Positions 36,121 through 45,587 are shown, numbered from the stretch's first letter. The stretch: DNA of 64,000 bases from Scatosoma sp045650185 (GCA_045650185.1 JAZRQY010000022.1:1-64000); one strand, 5' to 3'. The notes: generated by a model not told the origin, from the sequence alone. Numbers and translations are program-made.

Positions 36121-36176
36121 TCCAAGAAAGGTTCGCTTTAATTTTACAACAAATAAACAACCAAAGAAGGTTTTTT

Positions 36177-38522
36177 ATGAAAAAATCAATTATTGCATTG
36201 TTATCTATCTGCATGGCGGCATCTTTGTTGGGCGCATGCAATAGCACTCCCCCCACGTCTACCCCTCCCACTTTCCCTTCCACGGGAAGCGAAAGCACGA
36301 GTGGCGACGGCACGAGCAGCGACTCGACCAACCCTGAAATCCCTGACAGCAGCTCGACGGGTGGCAACGGCGGTACGCAAAATCCCGAAATTCCCGACGA
36401 TACTAGCCTTACGATTTTGCAAAATGCCTACGCGTTGGCAAGCGGAACTTCGCTCTCTGGTACGCACACCCTGACGGGCGTTGTTACTGAAATCGAAAAA
36501 ACGGACAAAGGGGACGTTTGCCTTACCTTCGTCGTTGGCAATTATACGCAGTACCCCATGTATTGCTATTGGTTGCAGGATGCAGATTTCGTACAAGTGG
36601 GCTACACCATCACCGTTTCGGGTACGATTAAAAATTACAACGGCAAGATTGAATACGAAAAACCCACGCTTGTGTCCTACCAGAGCGGTAGTTCCAGCGG
36701 TGGCAACTCCGGCGGCAACTCCGGCGGCTCTACGAGCTACACCTATACCGATTTCACCTCCAGCGAAAAGGCGTTGTTTAGAGAATATTTCGGCGAGGTA
36801 ATCCCCTTCGCCCCCAACAACGAATACTACGTTGAGGAATATTCATACTATTACACAGAAGACGACGAAACGGAAGTCGGTATCAACTTCTACACCTTCG
36901 GCAATACGCAGGCAGATTTCAACGCTTACCGTCAAAAGTTCTCCTCCTACGAATACGAAGGAACAGGGCAAGATGACTACGGCGATACTTGGTATTTCTA
37001 CAACGGCGACGGATATTACGTCGACCTGACGTACTACTACGATAGCGAAGAAGACGGCTACTGGTTGGACGTATACGCGTACACGCTAGTGAGCGGTGAT
37101 ATCACAGGCGGTAGCTCCGGTGGTAGCACCGGTGGCAATACTGGCGGTAGCACCCAACAGCCCGACAATTTGATGACGAACGCAGGCAAGGGCTTGCCCA
37201 CGGGCACGAACGGCGTATACCACGTCGATTTCACGAAGGCAACCTACGTCAAAGACGTACACGACCAAGGCTATTACCTGGACGGTTGTCCTACCCTTTC
37301 TACGACAGAGAAAAACCCTGCAGTCTTGGTTGTTCCCGTACAGTTCAAAGACATCACCGCCGCATCCAAGGGCTATACGATTGACAATATCCGCAAGGCT
37401 TGGTTGGGCTCGGTGGCAGAAGTTGACTACTACTCGGTACACGATTATTACTATATTTCCAGCTACGGAAAGCTCGACCTTGACATCACCATTGTAAACG
37501 AATGGTTTACCCCGAAGAACAACAGCAGCTATTATCTTAACGCCACGATGGATTACTCTGGACAGCAGGTAGAATGCGGCGACCAGCTGATTATCGACGA
37601 AATTTTGGCGTATTACGAGAGCCGTATGGACCTTTCGCAGTTCGACTCTGACGGCAACAATATCATCGACTCTATCGTACTTATCAACACGCTGGATATC
37701 AACGCTGACGTTACCATGAAATGGGCGTATCGCTACTGGAATATTTACACGGACGACCAAGGGTACTATTACGAATACGACGGCGTTTCCGCCAACGATT
37801 ACCTCTGGGCAGCCTACTCGTTCATGCACGAAAGCTACGATGTAAACGGCAATACTTCCTATAACGATACCTCTGTAATCAACACCTACACCTTCATCCA
37901 TGAATTTGGACACGTGCTGGGCGCGGACGATTACTACGACACCAGCTATTCCGCAGACGAAGGACCGATGGCAGGTTGCGATATGATGGACGGCATGATG
38001 GGCGACCACAACGCGTACACCAAGTTTAACTACGGCTGGTTGACCAGCTCTCGCCTCGTGGTAGCAGATGGCAGCGTGACCCTCACCTTAGAGGACTTCT
38101 CGCAAAACGGCGACACCATCATCATCGCCAATAACTGGGACGAGAAGTTGGGTGCTTATCAGGAATACTACATCCTCGTTTACTATAGAAACGTCGGCTT
38201 GAATGCAGGCGACGACGCAGGTTTCTTTAGCCGCGACGGTATCGTCGTTTACCACGTAAACGCATCGCTGTACAGCGAGGTTTACGACAATGAAACCTAT
38301 TACGACGTCTACAACAATAACACCGACCCGAGCGACGAATACGGCACGCAGGACAACCTGATTGAGTACGTAAAATCGGCGGCAGGCAACTTCACCTACG
38401 TGGTAGGCGACACGATTTCCGCAAACACGACGGACGACCAAGGCAACAAGATTGCCTACACCTTCACGGTGGATGCGTTGACGGATTCTACCGCAACGAT
38501 TACCTTCACCAAGAACACATAA
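36177..38522 (+). CDS. Secreted M6-like metalloprotease lipoprotein
   Basis: 781 aa. A lipobox (SLLGAC) and a Ser/Thr/Pro-rich stretch lead to an OB-fold-like domain (about 80-170; HTLTGVVTEIE ... VQVGYTITVSGTIKNYNGKIEYEKP). A Gly/Asn/Ser linker is followed by a second domain (190-310) rich in Tyr, another linker, and the protease domain (about 340-780). The zinc site is HEFGHVLGADDYYD with H575, E576 and H579; DMMDGMMGDHNAYTKFNYGW matches immune inhibitor A-type M6 enzymes. It probably degrades host or dietary protein at the cell surface. Confidence 0.9.
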   Translation: MKKSIIALLSICMAASLLGACNSTPPTSTPPTFPSTGSESTSGDGTSSDSTNPEIPDSSSTGGNGGTQNPEIPDDTSLTILQNAYALASGTSLSGTHTLTGVVTEIEKTDKGDVCLTFVVGNYTQYPMYCYWLQDADFVQVGYTITVSGTIKNYNGKIEYEKPTLVSYQSGSSSGGNSGGNSGGSTSYTYTDFTSSEKALFREYFGEVIPFAPNNEYYVEEYSYYYTEDDETEVGINFYTFGNTQADFNAYRQKFSSYEYEGTGQDDYGDTWYFYNGDGYYVDLTYYYDSEEDGYWLDVYAYTLVSGDITGGSSGGSTGGNTGGSTQQPDNLMTNAGKGLPTGTNGVYHVDFTKATYVKDVHDQGYYLDGCPTLSTTEKNPAVLVVPVQFKDITAASKGYTIDNIRKAWLGSVAEVDYYSVHDYYYISSYGKLDLDITIVNEWFTPKNNSSYYLNATMDYSGQQVECGDQLIIDEILAYYESRMDLSQFDSDGNNIIDSIVLINTLDINADVTMKWAYRYWNIYTDDQGYYYEYDGVSANDYLWAAYSFMHESYDVNGNTSYNDTSVINTYTFIHEFGHVLGADDYYDTSYSADEGPMAGCDMMDGMMGDHNAYTKFNYGWLTSSRLVVADGSVTLTLEDFSQNGDTIIIANNWDEKLGAYQEYYILVYYRNVGLNAGDDAGFFSRDGIVVYHVNASLYSEVYDNETYYDVYNNNTDPSDEYGTQDNLIEYVKSAAGNFTYVVGDTISANTTDDQGNKIAYTFTVDALTDSTATITFTKNT

Positions 38523-38535
38523 TCAAAAAGCATAA

Positions 38536-38609
38536 CTCCCCCTTCTCCATAGAAGGGGGAGCTTTTGTATAGCCAAAGATAAAAACCGCCCAAAATTGGA
38601 CGGTTTTTT
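38536..38609. terminator. Two terminators between converging genes
   Basis: CTCCCCCTTCT-CCAT-AGAAGGGGGAG (38536-38561) then TTTTGT ends the protease gene. AAAAACCG-CC...GG-CGGTTTTTT (38581-38609) ends bioY from the other side. Confidence 0.85.
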
Positions 38610-38626
38610 CTATTCTATGTAATTCC

Positions 38627-39172
38627 TTATTTAGGTGATTTTCGGGCAACGCGTAGGCGTTTTACAAGCGGCACGAGCGCCACCGTAAGCAATACGTCCT
38701 TAGGCAACGTCCATATTGCGTATATTAGCAGAAATTCCCCTAAGGCAATCGTCTGCCCCAAATACACCGTCAGGATAATTGCCGCATAAAGCAGCCCGAT
38801 CGCGTACACAATCGCCAGCCCGGCGGCAAGAGAAATTATAATCTCTTTGACACTTTTCTTGGCCTTATTCGACAGCTTTCCGACTACGAACGCCGCCACC
38901 GCAAAGCCAAGGATATACCCGAAGGTCGGCTGTAAAAGATAGGAAAAGCCCCCTCCGCCTGCAAACACGGGAAGCCCTATTAGCCCCAGCGCCGCATAGG
39001 TCAAAACGGAGATACACCCCCATTCGCCCCCTAACAACAAGCCGGATAATAGCGCCACCTGCAGCTGCAACGTAATCGCCGTCGGCGGCAACGGAATCCG
39101 CAAGAATCCACTCACCACCAAAAGGGCTGAAAAGAGGGCGCTCAGCGTTAATTTTTTTGCTTTTGAACGCAT
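38627..39172 (-). CDS. bioY: BioY-type biotin transporter substrate-binding subunit
   Basis: 181 aa with five to six membrane helices. Family blocks are present: RIPLPPTAITLQLQVALLSGLLLG near the N-terminus and GGGGFSYLLQPTFGYILGF. BioY binds biotin and works alone or with an ECF ATPase module. Last gene of the rpmE-prfA run, 14 bp after the protease gene. Confidence 0.93.
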   Translation of the reverse strand: MRSKAKKLTLSALFSALLVVSGFLRIPLPPTAITLQLQVALLSGLLLGGEWGCISVLTYAALGLIGLPVFAGGGGFSYLLQPTFGYILGFAVAAFVVGKLSNKAKKSVKEIIISLAAGLAIVYAIGLLYAAIILTVYLGQTIALGEFLLIYAIWTLPKDVLLTVALVPLVKRLRVARKSPK

Positions 39173-39186
39173 ATTTAACCCCTATT

Positions 39187-39924
39187 TTATCGTCTGCGCC
39201 TACCGAAAATCGCCAACACCCAAAGCAGGAAACGCAGGAAATACAACAGCGAAGTCGCAAGCGCCGCTACGTAGGTGAGCGCCGCCGCATCCAACACTTT
39301 GTCTGCACCGCGCAGCTCCTCGCTCGTCAAAATGCCCTGCTCTCTCAGCATCTTCTTCGCGCGGCGAGAGGCGTTGTATTCCACGGGCAACGTGACCAGC
39401 TGGAACAACGTCGCCGCCCCATAAAGGCATACGCCGATAAGCGCCACCGTGAACCCCGTAGAGGGGTTGGACGCCCAGGAAAACAAATCGAGCAACATCC
39501 CTATCAATACCAACGGAAACGCTAACCGAGAACCGACGTTCACCACGGGTACGAGCGCCGTCCGAATACGGTACGGGAAGTACCCTCTCTTCTTTTGCGC
39601 TACGTGTCCCACTTCGTGCGCCGCCACCGCTACCGCGCCCACAGACGCGCTGCCGTACGTGCTTTCGGAAAGATTTACCACGCCTTTCGTCGGATGATAA
39701 TGGTCGGTGAGCGTACCTCTTACCTTTCCTACCTCAATCTCCCCTGCGTCCGCCGCAGAGAGCAGTTTTTTGGCAGTATCATAGCCCGTCATTCCGCTCT
39801 GACAACGCACTCCCGAATAGGCGCGGAAAGTCGAGGATACTTTATAGCTAGCATACGCCGAAAATAACGCGCATACCGCCAAACCGATTAAAAAGTAAAT
39901 ATATTCTTCTAAATACATATCCAC
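39187..39924 (-). CDS. YugP-type neutral zinc metallopeptidase, membrane bound
   Basis: 245 aa. The zinc motif HEVGH sits in VAVAAHEVGHVAQKK, with the family sequence NLSESTYGSASVGAVAVAAHE before it. Hydrophobic helices at the N-terminus and at about 130-180 anchor it to the membrane. The family is widespread in Bacillota; substrates are unknown. Confidence 0.92.
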   Translation of the reverse strand: MDMYLEEYIYFLIGLAVCALFSAYASYKVSSTFRAYSGVRCQSGMTGYDTAKKLLSAADAGEIEVGKVRGTLTDHYHPTKGVVNLSESTYGSASVGAVAVAAHEVGHVAQKKRGYFPYRIRTALVPVVNVGSRLAFPLVLIGMLLDLFSWASNPSTGFTVALIGVCLYGAATLFQLVTLPVEYNASRRAKKMLREQGILTSEELRGADKVLDAAALTYVAALATSLLYFLRFLLWVLAIFGRRRR

Positions 39925-39969
39925 ACCCCCCGTGATGAAAGTAATAAGTAAGCGTGAAAAGTGAATAGA

Positions 39970-40773
39970 TTACAGGTCTACCGCGAAAGGATATAATTCC
40001 GATTTGGATACGCCACGGTCTTTCGCCGCTTTTTTCAGCGCCTCTTTTTTAGGCAAGCCTGCCGCCATATAATGGCGGATATGCTCCGTTTCCGAAAGAG
40101 CGTTCAAGGGGTTTTCCCCTTCCTTTGCTCCCTCGACGATTAAGACGTATTCCCCACGCTTTTCCCCCTGCAAGCCTTCGGCAAGGGTAAACGCCTGCGC
40201 CTCTTCGTGGATTTTCGTAATCTCACGCACGGCAACGGCTGTTCTATCGCCAAACACCTCGTACATCGCCGCCACGTCCTTATCTACGTCCTGCGGCGCA
40301 GAGTGGAACGCCAAGGTCATCGTCAAGTCCTTATACTGTTCCAACAGTTTTACTTTTTCCCCTTTTTTGTCAGGAAGAAACCCGATAAAGGCAAATTTAT
40401 CCGCAGGAAGCGCGGAAAGCACCAACGCCGCCACAAACGCGCAAGCGCCGGGAATGAGAGTGTACGGCTCGTTTGCCTCACGCAAAACGCGGCAAACGAC
40501 GTTGCCGGGGTCGGATACGACGGGCGTACCTGCATCGGATACTACCACGACCTTTTTGCCCTCTCTCGACGCCTCTAAAATCTTTTGCGCAGCCTCCGTT
40601 TCGTTGAACTTATGGCAGGCGAACAACGGCTTTTTAATCTCGTAGGCGTTGAGCAGTTTTATCGTATGACGAGTGTCCTCGCAAAAGATGACGTCCGCCT
40701 CTTTCAACGTTTCCAACGCGCGCAAGGTGATATCCTTTAAATTGCCTATCGGCGTTGCGACAAAACTAACCAT
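39970..40773 (-). CDS. rsmI: 16S rRNA 2'-O-ribose methyltransferase (C1402)
   Basis: 267 aa of the tetrapyrrole-methylase fold: VATPIGNLKDITLRALETL, FCEDTRHTIKLL and VVSDAGTPVVSDPG are diagnostic. It methylates the ribose of C1402 in the ribosomal P site using SAM. The start is three bases from the prfA stop, consistent with one translation-related operon. Confidence 0.96.
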   Translation of the reverse strand: MVSFVATPIGNLKDITLRALETLKEADVIFCEDTRHTIKLLNAYEIKKPLFACHKFNETEAAQKILEASREGKKVVVVSDAGTPVVSDPGNVVCRVLREANEPYTLIPGACAFVAALVLSALPADKFAFIGFLPDKKGEKVKLLEQYKDLTMTLAFHSAPQDVDKDVAAMYEVFGDRTAVAVREITKIHEEAQAFTLAEGLQGEKRGEYVLIVEGAKEGENPLNALSETEHIRHYMAAGLPKKEALKKAAKDRGVSKSELYPFAVDL

Positions 40774-40775
40774 AC

Positions 40776-41849
40776 TTATTCCTCCCCTTGCGAAGCAAGT
40801 TGCGCCTCTCTGTCTGCAATCGTCAAAGCCTCTACCATCGAACCGATATCCCCCATAATGAATGCGTCTAAGTTGTATTGACTAAGACCGATTCGGTGGT
40901 CGGTGACACGGCTTTGAGGGAAGTTGTAGGTGCGGATGCGTTCACTTCTGTCACCGCTACCTACCATGCTGCGGCGGTTTTCTTCACGCGCCTTCGCGCT
41001 CTGACCGTTGTAAAAATCGTAAATACGGGAACGAAGTACCTTAAAGGCGCGCTCCTTGTTTTTGAGCTGTGAACGCTCGTCCTGACAGGTGACGACAATC
41101 CCCGTAGGGAAGTGCGTAATACGCACCGCAGAGGCTACCTTATTGACGTTCTGACCGCCTGCGCCACCCGAATGGAAAATGTCGATACGGATATCCTTGT
41201 CGGAAATTTGCACCTCTACCTCCTCCGCCTCGGGAAGGACGGCAACCGTCGCCGCGGAGGTGTGGATTCTGCCCTGCGTTTCGGTGGCAGGTACACGCTG
41301 AACGCGATGTACACCGCTTTCGTATTTCAAAAGCTTGTATGCGCCTGCGCCCGATACCGAATAGATGGCTTCCTTCATACCGCCAAGCTCGGTGGGGCTG
41401 ACCTCGATTTCCTCAACGCGCAACCGTCTTGCCGCGCAGAAGTTTAAATACATTCTGCAAAGCTCGGCGGCAAACAGAGCCGCCTCTTCGCCACCCGTAC
41501 CGGCGCGAATTTCCAAAATACAGTTCTTTTCGTCGTTTTTGTCCTTGGGCAACAGCAATACTTTGAGTTCGCCGTGCAACACGGCAAGCTGTTCTTTGCA
41601 GGCGTAGCCTTCGTCCAAAAGCATTTTTTTCATCTCTGCATCCGTTTCCTCTTCCGCCAAAGCGAACGCATCGTCCATCTGGCGTTTACATTCGAGGTAC
41701 TCACGGTACTTGTCTGCCGTTTCGGAAAGGTCGGCGTGTTCCTTGGAATATTTTTGCCATACGCTCATATCTGCGATGACGTCGGGATTTAACAGCTGCT
41801 CGGATAAAAACTCCGAACGCTTTAAAATATCGTCTAGCTTTTTCAGCAT
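40776..41849 (-). CDS. prfA: Peptide chain release factor 1
   Basis: 357 aa from ATG 41849, chosen because AAAGGAGG lies eight bases upstream; an in-frame start farther upstream has none. The GGQ motif is in HSGGAGGQNVNKV and the UAG/UAA recognition segment near RVPATETQGRIHTS region is normal. RF1 releases the peptide at UAA and UAG. The gene encoding its methylase (prmC) lies just upstream, separated by a hairpin repeat. Confidence 0.96.
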   Translation of the reverse strand: MLKKLDDILKRSEFLSEQLLNPDVIADMSVWQKYSKEHADLSETADKYREYLECKRQMDDAFALAEEETDAEMKKMLLDEGYACKEQLAVLHGELKVLLLPKDKNDEKNCILEIRAGTGGEEAALFAAELCRMYLNFCAARRLRVEEIEVSPTELGGMKEAIYSVSGAGAYKLLKYESGVHRVQRVPATETQGRIHTSAATVAVLPEAEEVEVQISDKDIRIDIFHSGGAGGQNVNKVASAVRITHFPTGIVVTCQDERSQLKNKERAFKVLRSRIYDFYNGQSAKAREENRRSMVGSGDRSERIRTYNFPQSRVTDHRIGLSQYNLDAFIMGDIGSMVEALTIADREAQLASQGEE

Positions 41850-41980
41850 AAAACACGCCTCCTTTGAGAGTGAATTGATTGCCTTTGGCAATCGTTGTGG
41901 AAAATATTAAGATTTATCCTTAATTAAAAGCCCCACCGTAGCGCATTTTGCGTTGCAGTTGCAAGCCACACTGAAATCAT

Positions 41981-42105
41981 GTTTCGCGGCGTAGATGCAA
42001 GCAAGACGAGGAGAACTGAGTACCCCGACGGGAGTGTACTAATCGTACACGAGCGAGAGGCACGCAGGTTCGACGAAGTATTGCGCCGCATATACGTCGT
42101 GAAAC
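41981..42105. repeat. Interspersed hairpin repeat, copy A
   Basis: About 125 bp that align with 44059-44184 at roughly three-quarters identity. Conserved blocks: TAGATGCAAGCAAGAC-AGGAGAAC, GGAGTGTACT, CGTACACGA, CAGGTTCGACG. GTGTAC...GTACAC forms the central stem; the ends (GTTTCGCGGCG / CGTCGTGAAAC) are partly complementary, so it can fold into one long hairpin. It begins right after the prmC stop codon, inside the operon. Confidence 0.8.
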
Positions 42106-43946
42106 TAAAAGATGGCCTTTACGAAGCGGTCTTTGCCAGCCAAATCCTTTATAATCATCGTGTACTCGGCGTGCTTGAACAACCTTACAACGTCGTTAGC
42201 TTGGCCGTCGCCCACTTCCATAATCACGATACCGCCGCGCGCAAGACACTTGGGGGCATCCTTGGCGATGCGACGATAATAATCTAAGCCGTCCTCGCCG
42301 CCATCCAAAGCCAAGTGCGGTTCGTATTCCTTCACTTCCTTTTGAAGTTCTACGATGTCCGCCGTCGGAATATACGGGGGATTGGAAACGATGACGTTAA
42401 ACCTAGTGCGAATACGGCTGAAAAGGTCAGACTTGATAAAGCGTACGTTCGCCTCGTTCGCTAGCGCGTTCTCCTTGGCAAGCGCAAGCGCATCTGCAGA
42501 AATATCGCTTGCCGTAACGGTGGCGTTCACACCACGCTTTTCCAGTTCCTTTGCCACCGCAATCGCAATCGCGCCGCTGCCCGTGCAGAGGTCTAAAATC
42601 TGACAATCCTCGTCAACGCTGTTGACGACGTGTAAAACGAGCTCCTCCGTTTCTCTGCGAGGAATCAACACCCTCTCGTCCACCTTGATGGTATAGCCGT
42701 AAAAATCGGTGTCCCCAAAGATATACCAAAGGGGTCTGCCGGTCAAACGCTCCTCGACGATGGGGAAGATTTGCTGTACGTCCGCGCGCTTTAAGATCCG
42801 TTCTTCGCCTCCTGCAATCGCGCTCTTCGGCATGGAGAGCTTTAAGGCAAAAATCCATTCCGCTTCTTCCTCGTCAATGCCTGCCTGCGCAAAGCGCTCC
42901 TTCGTGTGACTTAAAATTTCCGTCAGCTTGCCGCCGATCGGGAACATTTTTTCAGGAATCGTTTCGTCCGCATCCATCGCTTCCACCGTACGGAACGCCG
43001 CAATCGCGCACTCGATCATATCGTCGGTGGGCTCTTTCGTCGTCAAACGCTGTAACAGTAGACCGGGCCACTTGAAGATATAGAGGATTTTCGCATCCGA
43101 CTTCGCCAACAGGCGCAAAATTTCGTAGGACACGCCTGCAACCAAGGGCAATAATAAGATTTTTAAACCAAGTCGAATGATATCGTTGACCGTTTCGTTT
43201 GCCACGTACAACCACTCTGCCGCCGCATAGTTCGCCAGCGAGCCGATGATGATGGAAATGAAGATGACGATAAACAGAAAGGTCGTGCCGCAACGGTCGT
43301 GCACACGGCTGCAGCCTCTGACGTTTTCCACCGTCAATTCTAAGCCCCTCTCCACACAAGTAATCGTCTTATGTTCCGCGCCGTGGTACATATAGGTACG
43401 GCGCAGGGTTTTGGAAATGGTTATCAGCGTGATATAGGCAATAAAAATCACCATTCGCACACCGCCCTCGACAAGGTTAAACCACAAAAGATCCAAGCCC
43501 TTCGGGCTTTCGCCCCAGCCGACCCAGCGGGAAATCGTCTTTGTCAATAACTGCGGAACAAGGAAAAAGATTGCAAACGCAAACACAATGGACAGGGTCA
43601 CGGAAAGGACCTCGAGCACCGAGCTCATGGACACCTTGTGTTTTTCTTCCAGCCATTTTTCTACTTTAGACGGAGTTTCCTCTTCCTCGGCGGCGACGTC
43701 TGCGCTTCGCATCAGGACTTTAAAGCCAAGGACGAGGGATTCAACAAAGTTGATTACCCCTCGAATAATCGGAAAGCGGGAGAGCTTGCTCCTCTTTTCG
43801 GGGGGAGTGATGCGTTTGGACTCGATTTGCAGATTTCCGTCCGGGTCGCGCACAGCGGTTGCGTACGCCGTCTTCCCCTTCAGCATCAAACCTTCCATAA
43901 CGGCTTGCCCACCGATATAGGTTTTTTTGATTTTTTCTTTTTTCAT
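42105..43946 (-). CDS. prmC: DUF1385 (YqhQ) membrane protein fused to release-factor glutamine methyltransferase
   Basis: 613 aa from ATG 43946 (weak SD). Residues 1-320 are DUF1385: GGQAVMEGLMLKGK start, membrane helices, and TYMYHGAEHKTITCVERG. Residues 340-613 are PrmC/HemK: an N-terminal helical domain, RRETEELV, SAM motif LDLCTGSGAIAIAVAKEL and catalytic NPPY (IVSNPPYIPTADI). PrmC methylates the Gln of GGQ in RF1 and RF2; the RF1 gene is next. DUF1385 proteins usually stand alone beside prmC, so this fusion would tether the methylase to the membrane. No stop or SD separates the parts. Confidence 0.9.
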   Translation of the reverse strand: MKKEKIKKTYIGGQAVMEGLMLKGKTAYATAVRDPDGNLQIESKRITPPEKRSKLSRFPIIRGVINFVESLVLGFKVLMRSADVAAEEEETPSKVEKWLEEKHKVSMSSVLEVLSVTLSIVFAFAIFFLVPQLLTKTISRWVGWGESPKGLDLLWFNLVEGGVRMVIFIAYITLITISKTLRRTYMYHGAEHKTITCVERGLELTVENVRGCSRVHDRCGTTFLFIVIFISIIIGSLANYAAAEWLYVANETVNDIIRLGLKILLLPLVAGVSYEILRLLAKSDAKILYIFKWPGLLLQRLTTKEPTDDMIECAIAAFRTVEAMDADETIPEKMFPIGGKLTEILSHTKERFAQAGIDEEEAEWIFALKLSMPKSAIAGGEERILKRADVQQIFPIVEERLTGRPLWYIFGDTDFYGYTIKVDERVLIPRRETEELVLHVVNSVDEDCQILDLCTGSGAIAIAVAKELEKRGVNATVTASDISADALALAKENALANEANVRFIKSDLFSRIRTRFNVIVSNPPYIPTADIVELQKEVKEYEPHLALDGGEDGLDYYRRIAKDAPKCLARGGIVIMEVGDGQANDVVRLFKHAEYTMIIKDLAGKDRFVKAIF

Positions 43947-44058
43947 ATTTTTATACCTATCCGCCAACGCACTCACGCGCGTATAAAATTACGCGCACAA
44001 AGCGCGCATATTCAACAACGTTGTGATTTGTAAGACTGCGCCGCGTTTTTAAGTCGCA

Positions 44059-44184
44059 GTTTTTCGGTTTAGATGCAAGCAAGACAAGGAGAACCGAGCA
44101 CCCTGATAGGAGTGTACTGCGCGTACACGACTGAAGGGCGCACAGGTTCGACGCAGTATTGCGTAGCATATAAAACGAAAAAAA
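44059..44184. repeat. Interspersed hairpin repeat, copy B
   Basis: Second copy of the repeat at 41981. GAACC...GGTTC, GCACCCT...AGGGCGC and GTGTAC...GTACAC nest into a long imperfect hairpin. It lies between rpmE and the DUF1385::prmC gene in the same orientation as copy A. Confidence 0.8.
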
Positions 44185-44185
44185 A

Positions 44186-44214
44186 GGGATTTAAGGGACA
44201 AGCCCCTAAATCCC
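44186..44214 (-). terminator. Terminator of rpmE
   Basis: GGGATTTAGGGG-CTTG-TCCCTTAAATCCC followed by a long T-run on the minus strand. It should limit read-through from rpmE into the prmC gene. Confidence 0.8.
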
Positions 44215-44229
44215 GACCAGTCGAAACCA

Positions 44230-44433
44230 TTACATACCGTATCTCTTTTTGAATTTATCGATACGTCCACCGGTATCAACTAACTTCTGCTTGCCCGTGA
44301 AGAAAGGGTGGCAGTTGCTGCAAATATCTACCTTCATAACGTCGCCGTCTTTCGTCGTACCCGTTTTGAACGTAGCGCCGCACGCGCAAGTCACAGTCAC
44401 TTCGTGATATTTGGGATGAATCTCAGCTTTCAT
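44230..44433 (-). CDS. rpmE: 50S ribosomal protein L31, zinc-binding form
   Basis: 67 aa from ATG 44433 with GAGGTG upstream. MKAEIHPKYHEVTVTCACG and CSNCHPFFTGKQ give the cysteines of the zinc-binding type. KKRYG ends the protein. Clostridia commonly place rpmE just before the DUF1385/prmC/prfA genes, as here. Confidence 0.97.
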   Translation of the reverse strand: MKAEIHPKYHEVTVTCACGATFKTGTTKDGDVMKVDICSNCHPFFTGKQKLVDTGGRIDKFKKRYGM

Positions 44434-44472
44434 TCTTTTCACCTCGCTGTTTTTTCTATCAAATGCTCTACT

Positions 44473-44501
44473 ATTATACCTTGATTTTTTTCTTCCGTCA
44501 A
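44473..44501 (-). promoter_or_regulatory. Promoter of rpmE
   Basis: Minus strand: TTGACG (44501-44496), 17 bp, TATAAT (44478-44473). Confidence 0.8.
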
Positions 44502-44529
44502 CTGTTTTTGTGTTATTTATAAAAAATAG

Positions 44530-44558
44530 TTGCAAATTTTCCAAAAATAAGATATACT
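44530..44558 (+). promoter_or_regulatory. Promoter of the MDR reductase/yfcE pair
   Basis: TTGCAA 44530-44535, 17 bp, TATACT 44553-44558; the ATG follows 20 bp later behind GAGG. Confidence 0.75.
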
Positions 44559-44578
44559 GTCTTTAACGAGGTAATTTT

Positions 44579-45577
44579 ATGAAAATTTGGCAACTTGCAT
44601 CCCCTAAAAACTTACAAAGGAGCACCGCGCCCGACCTGAAAATCAGCGAAAACACGGCGAAGGTTAAAATCACGAAAGCTTTGCTTTCCGAGGCAGACGT
44701 CGCATCGTACGCAGGCACGCTGAAAACCAAGTACCCTCTGGTGCTGGGTAGATACGCGCTTGGTCAAGTTACGGAAGCCGGCGAATCCTCCTTTATGAAA
44801 AAGGGGGACAGAGTATATCTTGCCCATTCCTACGAAGACGAGCTTTCCCCTGACGGCATGCAGATTGCAGGGCAGACGGTGGACGGATATTACCGAGATT
44901 TCGCGGTCGTAGACGAAAACCAAGCCTATGCGCTCCCTCCTTCCGTTTCGGACGAGGCGGCATTCTTGATTGATGCAGTCGCTTTAGCGGAGCAGGTCGT
45001 CGAAGAAATGGATTTGAAGGTTGGCCAGCATATTTTGGTGTTGGGCGGCGGCTTGTACGGCAACGTCCTTTGTCAAATCTTGATATACCACCGCGCCGTT
45101 CCCATCTTGGTGGACAACAACCAAGAACGACTGACGCGCGCGAAAAAATGCGGTATTTACTACACCCTGCCTTTCGATGAAACCTTAAAGGACAATATTA
45201 TGAGCGTTACGGGCGGCAAATACGCAGACGGCGCAGTTTACCTTGCGTTCAATAACCGTATCGAGCCTTCCTCCGTCTTCAACTTCTTGGCGAGAAACAC
45301 GACGGCGACCTTCTGCTCCTTAATGGAAAAGCCCCTGATGATTAACCTTGAAAACGCCCTTAGAAACAATATCACGGTTAAAGGGGTGACGGAATGCAGA
45401 GAATATATCTCCTCTGCGATCAATATCCTTGCAAACAAAGCGGTCAGCTTTTCGGAATTCCCCTACTTTACTTATCAAGAAGAGGCTTTGCCCGAAAAGA
45501 TGAAGGAATACACGGAAATCCTTTCTTCGGGCGGCAACCTGCCTGAACAGCTGGATGTATTCCACTTTATGTTCTAA
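44579..45577 (+). CDS. MDR-superfamily reductase-like protein without zinc ligands
   Basis: 332 aa. The GroES-like N-terminal domain (LLSEADVASYAGT ... GDRVYLAHSYEDE) and the Rossmann domain (HILVLGGGLYGNVLCQIL) are those of medium-chain dehydrogenases. The zinc-binding GHE motif is replaced (PLVLGRYALGQV) and the structural Cys cluster is absent, so it is either a zinc-free oxidoreductase or has lost catalysis. Eleven bases separate it from the phosphodiesterase gene downstream. Confidence 0.85.
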   Translation: MKIWQLASPKNLQRSTAPDLKISENTAKVKITKALLSEADVASYAGTLKTKYPLVLGRYALGQVTEAGESSFMKKGDRVYLAHSYEDELSPDGMQIAGQTVDGYYRDFAVVDENQAYALPPSVSDEAAFLIDAVALAEQVVEEMDLKVGQHILVLGGGLYGNVLCQILIYHRAVPILVDNNQERLTRAKKCGIYYTLPFDETLKDNIMSVTGGKYADGAVYLAFNNRIEPSSVFNFLARNTTATFCSLMEKPLMINLENALRNNITVKGVTECREYISSAINILANKAVSFSEFPYFTYQEEALPEKMKEYTEILSSGGNLPEQLDVFHFMF

Positions 45578-45587
45578 GGAGTTTTTT

